Part shown: one piece after another, positions 24,864-33,006 of the stretch
Layout of the letters: each line of letters begins with the position of its first letter
Position numbering within the stretch: the first letter of the stretch is position 1
Source of the DNA: an uncultured Brachyspira sp.
GTDB taxonomy: Bacteria; Spirochaetota; Brachyspiria; Brachyspirales; Brachyspiraceae
Assembly (NCBI RefSeq): GCF_934747485.1
Contig: NZ_CAKVGN010000012.1
Span: 1-53,855 of the forward strand
Length of the DNA stretch: 53,855 nucleotides
Reading direction: 5' to 3'
Program-made: the position numbers and the translations under genes
The notes under the pieces: model-generated
The model's database searches: none
Told to the model about the DNA's origin: nothing
What the model saw: only the letters and a program-made list of their open reading frames with translations

Positions 24864-25847
24864 TTAAGGCACATTGATGTTTGAAAGAAGTTCCTCTATA
24901 ATCATATCGCTGCTCACATTCTCAGCTTGTGCCTCATAACTTACACTAATTCTATGTCTTAAAACCTCATAAGCAACTGCCCTAATATCTTCCGGTATCA
25001 CAAAGCCCCTGCCGTTCATCATAGCATTAGCCTTAGCTGCCTTTGTAAGATATATACCAGCCCTCGGAGAAGCACCATAATCAATATACTCCTCTTTAAG
25101 CTTATACTCTATTGGGTTTCTTGTTGCATCTATTATATTAACTATATAGTCTAATAACTTATCTTCTATATATATTTGTTTAGCTAATATTCTCAATTTG
25201 TTTATTGTTTCTATTGTTGTGATAGGTTTTACTTCCTCTGGTTTTGAAGAAGACATATTTTTTATTATAGTTTTCTCTTCGCTTTTTAGAGGATATTTAA
25301 CAATTACCTTTAGCATAAATCTATCAACCTGTGCCTCTGGTAATGGATAAGTACCTTCCTGCTCTATTGGGTTTTGAGTAGCTAATACTAAAAACACTTC
25401 TGGAAGTTTATAAGTTTTATCTCCTATTGTAACTTGATGTTCTTCCATAGCTTCAAGCAAAGCAGATTGTACTTTAGCAGGTGAACGGTTTATCTCGTCT
25501 GCAAGTATTATGTTTGAAAATATTGGTCCTTGCTTTGGTAAGAAAACTGAATTTTTAATATCATATATCTCTGTACCTATAATATCTGCAGGAAGCAAAT
25601 CTGGCGTAAACTGTATTCTTTTAAAAGTTGCATCTATTGTAGAAGCTAAAGTTTTAACTGTAAGCGTTTTTGCAAGTCCCGGTACTCCTTCAAGCAATAC
25701 ATGCCCATCACATATTATGCCAAGCAAAAGCTTATCTATCATATTCTCTTGACCAACTATAACTTTTTTAATTTCATCTTTTACTGCATTCACAACATCT
25801 AATGCCGCATTAGCTGCTTCTGAAATAGCCTGTAAATCTTTAGTCAT
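24864..25847 (-). CDS. MoxR-family AAA+ ATPase
   Basis: A 327-residue chaperone-like ATPase of the MoxR group. Walker A is G54-VPGLAKT61, Walker B is ILADEINR, sensor 1 lies in LATQNPIEQEGTYPLPEAQ, and the C-terminal lid is complete (YGASPRAGIYLTKAAKANA). MoxR proteins act with von Willebrand factor A proteins to mature or activate partner complexes. In Bat operons moxR is followed by DUF58, BatA and BatB genes. Here only a short BatD-like gene precedes it (12-base gap, GGAGAG ribosome site) and nothing of the kind follows. Confidence 0.93.
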   Translation of the reverse strand: MTKDLQAISEAANAALDVVNAVKDEIKKVIVGQENMIDKLLLGIICDGHVLLEGVPGLAKTLTVKTLASTIDATFKRIQFTPDLLPADIIGTEIYDIKNSVFLPKQGPIFSNIILADEINRSPAKVQSALLEAMEEHQVTIGDKTYKLPEVFLVLATQNPIEQEGTYPLPEAQVDRFMLKVIVKYPLKSEEKTIIKNMSSSKPEEVKPITTIETINKLRILAKQIYIEDKLLDYIVNIIDATRNPIEYKLKEEYIDYGASPRAGIYLTKAAKANAMMNGRGFVIPEDIRAVAYEVLRHRISVSYEAQAENVSSDMIIEELLSNINVP

Positions 25848-25859
25848 AAACTCTCCATT

Positions 25860-26357
25860 TTAATTTTTATGCTGTTTTTTTATAAATTTATATAATAAGT
25901 ATACTATAAGAACTATAAGTACCCACTGCCCAATCATTATAATTAAAAATGAATTGCCAAACACTCTAATATTATATTCTCTCAAAGGTTCTTCATTTGG
26001 TATTAAATTATTTCCCCTCTCAAGTTCAAAATAGCGAGCTTCTAATTCTGGTATTTTTAATTTGCCTTTGTTAATAGGCTTTAGTGTATATATTATTTTA
26101 TATATAGTTTTAATATCAGTATTTTCTTTATCTATAGTTTCACTTTCTATTCTTTTATTTATTATTTCAAAATCGCTTATAGAGTTTTCATCTAACCCCT
26201 CTGCCTTAAAACTATTAGCGTCCCCTGTAAAAGTTAAAGTATATTTTATATTTTGCCACTTATATATACTCTTTCTATTAACCTTACCCTCAACAGAAAC
26301 CATTGAAAAAACTGTAGTATTAATAATCATTATAAGCAAAATAATATAATATCTCAT
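25860..26357 (-). CDS. short BatD-like membrane-anchored protein
   Basis: A 165-residue protein with a signal peptide (1-18), one beta-rich domain (about 20-125) and a C-terminal membrane segment (about 135-158) followed by a Lys-rich tail. The domain (VEGKVNRKSIYKWQNIKYTL, then YTLKPINKGKLKIPELEARY) resembles a single repeat of BatD-type oxygen-tolerance proteins, which are normally several hundred residues. Assignment rests partly on the adjacency to moxR. It may be a reduced BatD or an independent MoxR partner. The ribosome site is weak. Confidence 0.65.
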   Translation of the reverse strand: MRYYIILLIMIINTTVFSMVSVEGKVNRKSIYKWQNIKYTLTFTGDANSFKAEGLDENSISDFEIINKRIESETIDKENTDIKTIYKIIYTLKPINKGKLKIPELEARYFELERGNNLIPNEEPLREYNIRVFGNSFLIIMIGQWVLIVLIVYLLYKFIKKQHKN

Positions 26358-26419
26358 AGCTTTTTAGATTATAATAAAACGCAAAAAAGTCAACCTAATT
26401 AGATATATTATGCAATAAA

Positions 26420-26448
26420 TTGAAATTAAATAAAATTAAATATATAAT
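26420..26448 (+). promoter_or_regulatory. promoter of the transaldolase gene
   Basis: TTGAAA (26420-26425), a 17-bp spacer and TATAAT (26443-26448), 30 bases before the start codon. Confidence 0.75.
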
Positions 26449-26477
26449 TAATAAAAATATATTTCAGGAGTATTGTA

Positions 26478-27131
26478 ATGAAATTTTTTATAGATACAGC
26501 AAATGTTGATGAAATTAGAAAAGCTAATGAGATGGGGGTTATCTGCGGAGTTACCACAAACCCGTCATTAATAGCAAAAGAGGGAAGAGATTTTAAACAA
26601 ACAATAGAGGAAATTACTACAATAGTTGATGGTCCTATTTCCGGAGAGGTGAAAGCCACTACTGTAAAAGCAGAAGATATGATAGCTGAAGCAAGAGAAA
26701 TCGCTAAAATACATAAAAACATGGTAGTAAAAATCCCTATGACTGTAGAAGGTTTAAAAGCTGTAAAAGTATTATCTAAAGAAGGAATAAAAACTAATGT
26801 TACTTTAATATTTTCAGCTAATCAGGCATTACTTGCAGCAAGAGCAGGTGCAACTTATGTTTCTCCTTTCTTAGGAAGACTTGACGACATATCTACTGAC
26901 GGACTTGAACTTATTAGAACAATATCTGATATTTTTGCTACTCATGCAATAGAAACAGAAATAATTTCAGCAAGTGTTCGCCACCCTATACATGTTACAG
27001 AATGTGCTTTAGCTGGTGCTGATATTGCTACTGTACCTTATAATGTAATTGAACAAATGACTAAACACCCTCTTACAGACCAAGGTATAGAAAAATTCAA
27101 AAAAGATTATGAAGCAGTGTTTGGTAAATAA
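26478..27131 (+). CDS. transaldolase / fructose-6-phosphate aldolase family (TalC/MipB-like)
   Basis: A 217-residue compact TIM-barrel aldolase. The Schiff-base lysine is Lys85 in MVVKIPMT. Other family marks are MKFFIDTANVDEI at the start, GVTTNPSLIAKEG (24-36), TNVTLIFSANQALLAARAGA and ISASVRHP. The short form acts either as transaldolase or as fructose-6-phosphate aldolase, and the two cannot be separated with confidence here. CAGGAG lies 9 bases before the ATG. A single-gene unit with its own promoter and strong terminator, it would complement the split transketolase in pentose-phosphate metabolism. Confidence 0.94.
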   Translation: MKFFIDTANVDEIRKANEMGVICGVTTNPSLIAKEGRDFKQTIEEITTIVDGPISGEVKATTVKAEDMIAEAREIAKIHKNMVVKIPMTVEGLKAVKVLSKEGIKTNVTLIFSANQALLAARAGATYVSPFLGRLDDISTDGLELIRTISDIFATHAIETEIISASVRHPIHVTECALAGADIATVPYNVIEQMTKHPLTDQGIEKFKKDYEAVFGK

Positions 27132-27144
27132 TTTATAAATTTAT

Positions 27145-27184
27145 ATTAGCTTTGCATATAGTATTAGTGCAAAGCTAATTTTTT
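27145..27184 (+). terminator. intrinsic terminator of the transaldolase gene
   Basis: A 12-bp perfect stem, 27145-27156 against 27168-27179, followed by a T run. Confidence 0.95.
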
Positions 27185-27205
27185 ATTATAGTCAATTTAT
27201 AGTCA

Positions 27206-27622
27206 ATGAAAAAAAATAATATTAAAAAAAATATAAATAAACTTGTTAGTCTAATACCATTATTTATTATTATCATACTGATATTATGGTACAAAACACC
27301 AATCAACGGTATAAATTGCTATCCTCAAAGCGTAGAAAAAATTAGTATAGAGTATGAAAATAAAATATTGAATATTACAAACACAAACGATATAGACTTT
27401 ATTATAAAAAGCTTAAACAGCATATCTCTAAATAAAACAATACCAATTATTAAAGAAAACAGTAATAGCTATAAAATAAATATAATAAGCACAAATAAAA
27501 ATATACCAAATGATATTATAATATATTCAAAAGACACAGCTTCAATTGGACATTTCTATTATACAGATAAAAACACAATGCTTCCATATGATTATATAAA
27601 GAATATATTTTCTAATAAATAA
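27206..27622 (+). CDS. small membrane-anchored hypothetical protein
   Basis: A 138-residue protein with a Lys/Asn-rich start, one hydrophobic segment (about 13-30, SLIPLFIIIILILWY) and a polar, extracytoplasmic-looking domain. I do not recognise it. It follows the transaldolase terminator by about 20 bases and has no clear ribosome site or promoter, which lowers confidence that it is expressed. Codon use matches the surroundings. Repeat module 2 begins 23 bases after its stop. Confidence 0.55.
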   Translation: MKKNNIKKNINKLVSLIPLFIIIILILWYKTPINGINCYPQSVEKISIEYENKILNITNTNDIDFIIKSLNSISLNKTIPIIKENSNSYKINIISTNKNIPNDIIIYSKDTASIGHFYYTDKNTMLPYDYIKNIFSNK

Positions 27623-27645
27623 AAGATATTTTTTAAGTTTTTTAT

Positions 27646-27764
27646 TTGTGGTGGCTTTGCCCCCTGCGAAGCGTGCCCGTAAGGGTACACACCCCCCACT
27701 TCTTTTATTGATATAAAAGAACCTTATATCCTTCGGATACGCTTCGCGAAGAACTGCATTTTTT
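27646..27764 (-). repeat. repeat module 2, copy B (inverse)
   Basis: Read on the minus strand it starts AAAAAATGCAGTTCTT and ends with ACGGGCACGCTTCGCAGGGG then GCAAAGCC, matching both ends of copy A (24516-24652). The interior differs (a CTTCGCGAAG palindrome and a TATCC-GAA-GGATA hairpin), as if exchanged between copies. Confidence 0.75.
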
Positions 27765-27826
27765 AGCTTAAGATGTTGGTATTACAATATAAGTTTATAC
27801 ATATTCCAAACATACAAAGTTATAGT

Positions 27827-27886
27827 ACTTGCACTTTTTGGTTCTTTGACGAAGTCCACACCGTGTAAGGCGGGAAAAAGAACAAG
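27827..27886 (-). repeat. repeat module 1, copy B (inverse)
   Basis: On the minus strand CTTGTTCTTTTTCCCGC, then ACACGGTGTGGACTTCGTCA, then AAGAACCAAAAAGTGCAA, almost identical to 24712-24778. It lies 17 bases beyond the rsmG stop codon. Order of modules relative to copy A is reversed. Confidence 0.85.
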
Positions 27887-27903
27887 AAAAAAATCAATAT
27901 AAA

Positions 27904-28533
27904 TTATTTTTCTCTTATTATCACTAAATGTCTTTCTTTTTCCTTTGAAGCTAACTTCACTATATTAACATCATATTTATGTATATCGTTAATCTCTTTA
28001 AGCTCTTCTTCTATTGTTTGAAGTTTACCCTTATATGCTATTAGAGAGGCATTTTTGGTTTTTATTTTTTTAAATATTCTAATGAGAGTTTTTATATCAG
28101 AAAATGCCCTTGATGTAACAGTATCATATTTCTCTTTTAATTCATATACATTTTTTGATACAACATTTACGTTGGTTAGATGCAATTTTTCTTTCGCTAT
28201 AAGCAGAAAATCTGACTTTTTATTTTTAGATTCACATAATGTAAACTTTTTATCATTATACATTATCGCAAGCGGTATAGAAGGAAGTCCTGCCCCGCTT
28301 CCAACATCTATAATATTATCATAATCTCTAAATATATCTAAAGCCAAAAGAGAATCAAGAATATGCTCATCTAAAAAAGTCTGAATATCTTTAGCCCCTG
28401 TTATATTTATATTTTTATTATAATCCATGGCTAAAGATGCATAATCTATTATCTTTCTTTTTTTTAAATCATTATCATCATCTTTAAATAGAGATAATCC
28501 ATCTAATTCAATACACAAATCATCATAAATCAT
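27904..28533 (-). CDS. rsmG: 16S rRNA (guanine-N7) methyltransferase RsmG
   Basis: A 209-residue SAM-dependent methyltransferase (formerly GidB) that makes m7G527 in 16S rRNA. The family pattern is clear: NKNINITGAKD near 40-50, the EHILDSLLAL motif, the SAM-binding IDVGSGAGLPSIPLA, then SRAFSDIKTLI and the final ERHLVIIREK. Its start codon follows the stop of the upstream LolA-like gene by one base, so translation is probably coupled. The length is normal for the family. Loss of this enzyme gives low-level streptomycin resistance in other bacteria. Confidence 0.95.
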   Translation of the reverse strand: MIYDDLCIELDGLSLFKDDDNDLKKRKIIDYASLAMDYNKNINITGAKDIQTFLDEHILDSLLALDIFRDYDNIIDVGSGAGLPSIPLAIMYNDKKFTLCESKNKKSDFLLIAKEKLHLTNVNVVSKNVYELKEKYDTVTSRAFSDIKTLIRIFKKIKTKNASLIAYKGKLQTIEEELKEINDIHKYDVNIVKLASKEKERHLVIIREK

Positions 28534-28534
28534 A

Positions 28535-29257
28535 TTACCAGCCTAATTTTTTAGCTGCATTTTTAGCATTATTGCCAGCAGAAACATTGGTAACATTATA
28601 GCGGATTTCTCTTTTGTCAGTTTTACTCTTCATAATAAACTCTTTTGGGTATGGTATATTATTAACTGTAGTATAAGAGCCTAATTCAACATTAACAACA
28701 TTATCCATAAATGAAGTAGAAAAACTTCTTACGCGGAAAGTAGAGGCAGAAAAAACTATAGTATCAACTCTGTCATTGTAGCCAATTTTTAAAGTATGCC
28801 AATTTTTTCCCAATGTGATATTGCTGCTTATTATTTTTTTGTTTAAATCTATAAATTTATAATCTAATATATCAGCATAAAGCTTTGGAAAACGCATAAT
28901 AGGAGCTTCTAATGCAAACGTATTAAAGTTTCTTTTAATAGTTTCCTGAGAATCTTGTGTGTATAATGTAAGTTCATTATTAATAACTTTAGCGTCCATT
29001 ATCACTCCTCCCAAAAGCCCGTCTAATGCTGTCATATATTTATTATTATTTTCATTTTTATAATAATTAACTATCATAGGCATTTGGTCTAAATCATCTC
29101 CGCTGTAAAAAGCTCCGCCAGATGAATAAAGCGAAGTAAACGGAGATTTAGAAAACTTATCAAAAGCCTCTTTCATCACTTCCTGTTCATTTTGAGCAAA
29201 CACTGTACCTACAGAAAATATAAATAAAAATATATAAACTATCCTTTTTTTTATCAT
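28535..29257 (-). CDS. exported LolA-like protein
   Basis: A 240-residue protein with a cleavable signal peptide (residues 1-21, ending VFA-Q). The mature part is beta-rich with alternating polar and hydrophobic residues (NNELTLYTQDSQETIKRNF, NWHTLKIGYNDRVDTIVFSA, RSFSTSFMDNVVNVELGSY), a pattern shared by LolA/LolB-type outer-membrane lipoprotein carriers. The resemblance is structural rather than a strong motif match, so the role is tentative. It lies between a large TPR protein and rsmG in a tight operon. The ribosome site AGAGGT is present before the ATG. Confidence 0.7.
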   Translation of the reverse strand: MIKKRIVYIFLFIFSVGTVFAQNEQEVMKEAFDKFSKSPFTSLYSSGGAFYSGDDLDQMPMIVNYYKNENNNKYMTALDGLLGGVIMDAKVINNELTLYTQDSQETIKRNFNTFALEAPIMRFPKLYADILDYKFIDLNKKIISSNITLGKNWHTLKIGYNDRVDTIVFSASTFRVRSFSTSFMDNVVNVELGSYTTVNNIPYPKEFIMKSKTDKREIRYNVTNVSAGNNAKNAAKKLGW

Positions 29258-29289
29258 TATCTCTAACCTCTCTTATTTTGTTTTTTTAG

Positions 29290-31227
29290 TTATTGTTTAT
29301 TATTTTCTATTGATGATATTCTCTCTTCTATTCTCTTTGAATCAAAACTATTGTCCTTGTAAATTGAAGAGATTGATTTTCTATAATATTTTAATGCATT
29401 GTTAAAATCTTTTTTAGCATAATAAACATCTGCCAAATGTGAATAAATTTCAGCCTTAGATGTTTCATCGGCATAAAATGCTGCTTTTAATAATAATTTT
29501 AAAGACTCATCATAATTGCCTTTTAAATAATATCCAAAACCTAAGGTGTCTATATAATGAGGAGATTTAGGCTCTATTTTTACAGCATCTTTAGCAAGCG
29601 ATATTCCCTTATCTATATCAATATTTAAATATATCAAAGCCCAAGCTAAGCTATTTAAGCCCTCAGCAGAATCTTTATTTATAGAATATTTGAAATTAGC
29701 ATATTCCATAATAGAATTAGTATTAGAAACAGAAATTGCTGTAACATAAGGTATATTTAATCTATAATCATTAGTATTAAGATTTTTATTTCTCTTAAAA
29801 ATCTCTAAATCTTTATTTAAAAAGTTATTAGCATTATCAAAATCATTATTTAAATAATATACATAAGATTTCAAATAGCTGTAATAGTCTTTTTCTTTTT
29901 CAAACTTTTCAATATTTTCTATAGCAAAGTTATATTCTCCTATATCTGCAGAAGTCATAACAAAAGAAACTAATTCATTTTCTGCTATATTGCCTTTTTT
30001 TAATGAAGCATATTTATAAAGCATTTCTTTTGCAGCTTCTTTATTATTTTGCTCTTCAAATTTCAAAGCAGCTTGTAAATATAATGTGTAGAGTTTTTCA
30101 TTTTTGCTGTCATAATTAATGATATTTTCTATATGTTTAGGCAAAGCATCTATATTGCCAAGCATTAAATAAAAACTAATAATATCCATCTCTGCTTTTA
30201 TTTTTTCTTCCTTGCTTCCTACTTCATTTACAAGTTTATAGTATGTTTGAATTATATCTAAATCTATTTTTGACCTGTCTATATCTGTTTCTATAATATT
30301 TAAAGCATTGCTGTATCCATTATTTTTAGCTTCTATAATAACAGATAATACTTGAGGTATAGTTACACTATTATTGATTTGTGAAAATAATTCTTCATTA
30401 TATTTATCTGCCATAAAACTTAAATAGGCACTCAAAACAGAAGCATTAGGGTTTTCTAAGCTTTTATTATATGCTTCATCATAGTTTTCTAAGGCTTGAT
30501 AACTTTTTATTACAGCAAATTCTGCATCTTGCCTATCTGTAACAGACAAAGAATTATAATTAAGTTTGTTTAGTCTATCTATTGCATTTTGAAATCTGCT
30601 TAGATAAAAATTACACATTCCATAATAAAAATTATAATACTGCAGATAATTTTTACTTGCAGGCTTTGAAGTGTTTACCTTGTCAAAATAATAAACAGCA
30701 TTTTGAAACTCTCTTTCATTAAAATTAATAAACCCTAATAATATTAAAGTGTCATTGTAATTTTGGTCTATTTCATATGCATTTTCAAGATAATACTTTG
30801 CCTTTTTTAAATTCCCTACAAAAAATATGTTTCTCTCAGCTGCTTTAATTAATATATCTACATTTTGAGAATTATTTAATACAAGAAAATCATATATCTT
30901 TATGCTTTCATCAATTTCACCTAAAGCCTCATGAGTTTCAGCAAGAGAAATATATATATCATCATCTTGTATATATTTTAATACCTCTTTTAATATCACT
31001 TTTGCATTTTCTAAATTATTAATGCTCTCTTGATTACGCACCCCGCTTGCTAATGCTTTTTCTTTATAGTATAGAGCAAAACTATATGCCGCCCTTGCCT
31101 CTTCTTCATTTCTAATATATCCGTTTTCACTATAAGTGTTTGTAGAAGTATAATCATTAGTTGAAGAAGTTTGTGCATTAAGGGCATTCAACCCAATTAT
31201 AAGTATTAGCAATATGTATTTACACAT
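29290..31227 (-). CDS. exported tetratricopeptide-repeat protein
   Basis: A 645-residue protein with a signal peptide (1-18, ending NALNA). TPR-like helix pairs cover nearly the whole length, clearest at about 80-210 (AETHEALGEIDESIKIYDFL, DTLILLGFINFNEREFQNAV) and at the C-terminus (SAEGLNSLAWALIYLNIDID onward). It ought to be a periplasmic or outer-membrane-associated scaffold. The frame extends 23 codons upstream, but the ATG at 31227 has GGGG 5 bases before it and starts the signal peptide. It heads an operon with the LolA-like gene and rsmG, consistent with outer-membrane biogenesis, by context only. Confidence 0.88.
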   Translation of the reverse strand: MCKYILLILIIGLNALNAQTSSTNDYTSTNTYSENGYIRNEEEARAAYSFALYYKEKALASGVRNQESINNLENAKVILKEVLKYIQDDDIYISLAETHEALGEIDESIKIYDFLVLNNSQNVDILIKAAERNIFFVGNLKKAKYYLENAYEIDQNYNDTLILLGFINFNEREFQNAVYYFDKVNTSKPASKNYLQYYNFYYGMCNFYLSRFQNAIDRLNKLNYNSLSVTDRQDAEFAVIKSYQALENYDEAYNKSLENPNASVLSAYLSFMADKYNEELFSQINNSVTIPQVLSVIIEAKNNGYSNALNIIETDIDRSKIDLDIIQTYYKLVNEVGSKEEKIKAEMDIISFYLMLGNIDALPKHIENIINYDSKNEKLYTLYLQAALKFEEQNNKEAAKEMLYKYASLKKGNIAENELVSFVMTSADIGEYNFAIENIEKFEKEKDYYSYLKSYVYYLNNDFDNANNFLNKDLEIFKRNKNLNTNDYRLNIPYVTAISVSNTNSIMEYANFKYSINKDSAEGLNSLAWALIYLNIDIDKGISLAKDAVKIEPKSPHYIDTLGFGYYLKGNYDESLKLLLKAAFYADETSKAEIYSHLADVYYAKKDFNNALKYYRKSISSIYKDNSFDSKRIEERISSIENNKQ

Positions 31228-31388
31228 GTTTACCCCGCGTAGGTTTATTATTTTTTTATTAATTAATACATATTCGTCAATTATATAAAAAAGCATAAGA
31301 TAACTATTTTTGTAAAATTATTTATTTAACTTTTTTTTAATTATATCAAAAAAACATATAAAAGTAAATTAAGCATTATTAAATATAA

Positions 31389-31421
31389 TTACTTTAAATA
31401 ATAATTTAGCTATGATATACT
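31389..31421 (+). promoter_or_regulatory. possible promoter of the RavA/ViaA-like pair
   Basis: TTACTT (31389-31394), 16 bp, TATGAT (31411-31416). An overlapping TATACT at 31416-31421 is an alternative -10. The -35 is weak. Confidence 0.45.
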
Positions 31422-31440
31422 TTATAAGAGAGAGAGTTTT

Positions 31441-33006
31441 ATGAAAAATATTGATATATCAAAAAGAGTAGAAAATATTATAAAATTACTTTCTAATGGG
31501 CTTTATGAGAGAGAAAATATTGTAGCATTAACTCTATTAAGTGCCATAGCAGGAAAGCCTATATTTTTATATGGTCCTCCGGGAACTGCCAAAAGCTTTA
31601 TAGCAAAAAGAATATCGTATGCTTTTAAAGATTCAAAATACTTTGGATATTTGATGCAAAGATTCAGCACCCCAGAAGATATATTCGGACCTATTAGTTT
31701 GGAAGAGTTAAAAAATGATAGGTATGTAAGAAAAATTGAAGGCTATTTGCCAGATGCTGACTTTGCTTTTTTAGATGAAATTTGGAAAAGCAGCCCTGCA
31801 ATACTAAATACGCTTCTTACTATAATAAATGAAAGAATATTTAAAAATGGAGTTAATGAAATAAAAGTTCCATTAAAAGCATTAATCTCAGCAAGCAATG
31901 AAACTCCTCCGGAAGGTCAAGGTCTTGAAGCATTGTATGATAGATTTATCATGCGGTTAAATATAAAAAATATCAAAACTAAAGATAATTTTGAAAAAAT
32001 ACTTCAAAACACTGAACTATCTTCTTTTGTAGATATAGATGATAACTTAAAAATATCAACAGATGAATGGTTAGAAATTAGAAAAAATGCTAATGAAGTT
32101 AAACTTTCAAAAACTGTTATTGATATTATTCATTATATAAAGCTTTCTTTAGATAAGTTTAATGAAGATAATATTAATATATATGTATCAGACAGAAGAT
32201 GGCAGCATATAGCATATTTATTAAAGCTGTCGGCTTATTTAAGCGGTAAAGAAGAAGTTGATATTTATGATTGCTTTATAATTTATAATTGTTTGTGGAG
32301 CAGAGAAGAGCATATTGAGGCTGTAAAAAAGATTACTGAAAACGCTATTAAAAAATATTATAATTTTAATGATTTAATAGATGAATGGAAAAATAATTTT
32401 GAAAATATAAAAATAAATAATGAATGTTTTTACTTAGAAAAAGTTTATGATACAGAAAATATTGATGATAAACATTATATAGCAAAAAGTTTTGATGTTG
32501 TTATGGACGAATATAATAATAAAGCAGAAACTATTATTTATATACCAATAAAACAATTACAAAAAAACGGATATTTTTACCCATTAGACATTAGCAGAAA
32601 TCAAACAAAAAAGTTTAGATGCAATTTTTTTTGTACTGATAAATGCGTTGTTGAAATAAACTCTGCAGTAAAAACAAATGGTTTATTATCAAACAGACTT
32701 TCAAAAAATTATGAAGTGTTGTTTGAATTTGAGGCTGAGTATCATATTAAAAGATTAAATGCCAAAAAGATAGAAAAAGAAAAGAAAGAAAAATATATAA
32801 ATATTCTAAATGAATTATTATTAAATATTGATAATATTATTTACAACATTAAAAATAATTTTGAAATCTCAAGAAATATATTTATGTCTGATGAAGAGTT
32901 TAATTTTTTTAGAGAGATATTTGATGATTATATAGCAAATCTCGAAAGCGAAAAATTAAACGTTGAAAAATTAAAGAGCGAAATAGAAAATAATGAAACA
33001 ATTTGA
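31441..33006 (+). CDS. RavA-like MoxR-family AAA+ ATPase
   Basis: A 521-residue ATPase. Walker A is G45-PPGTAKS52, Walker B is FAFLDEIWKSSPA with Asp112-Glu113, and sensor 1 lies in ALISASNETPPEGQG, which is typical of the RavA branch (LDEIWK and NE-x-P). The C-terminal 250 residues are a less conserved helical and charged extension. RavA works with the VWA protein ViaA and has been linked to respiratory complex maturation and aminoglycoside response in enterobacteria. The ViaA-like gene overlaps this one by 14 bases, which strongly supports a functional pair. Confidence 0.9.
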   Translation: MKNIDISKRVENIIKLLSNGLYERENIVALTLLSAIAGKPIFLYGPPGTAKSFIAKRISYAFKDSKYFGYLMQRFSTPEDIFGPISLEELKNDRYVRKIEGYLPDADFAFLDEIWKSSPAILNTLLTIINERIFKNGVNEIKVPLKALISASNETPPEGQGLEALYDRFIMRLNIKNIKTKDNFEKILQNTELSSFVDIDDNLKISTDEWLEIRKNANEVKLSKTVIDIIHYIKLSLDKFNEDNINIYVSDRRWQHIAYLLKLSAYLSGKEEVDIYDCFIIYNCLWSREEHIEAVKKITENAIKKYYNFNDLIDEWKNNFENIKINNECFYLEKVYDTENIDDKHYIAKSFDVVMDEYNNKAETIIYIPIKQLQKNGYFYPLDISRNQTKKFRCNFFCTDKCVVEINSAVKTNGLLSNRLSKNYEVLFEFEAEYHIKRLNAKKIEKEKKEKYINILNELLLNIDNIIYNIKNNFEISRNIFMSDEEFNFFREIFDDYIANLESEKLNVEKLKSEIENNETI

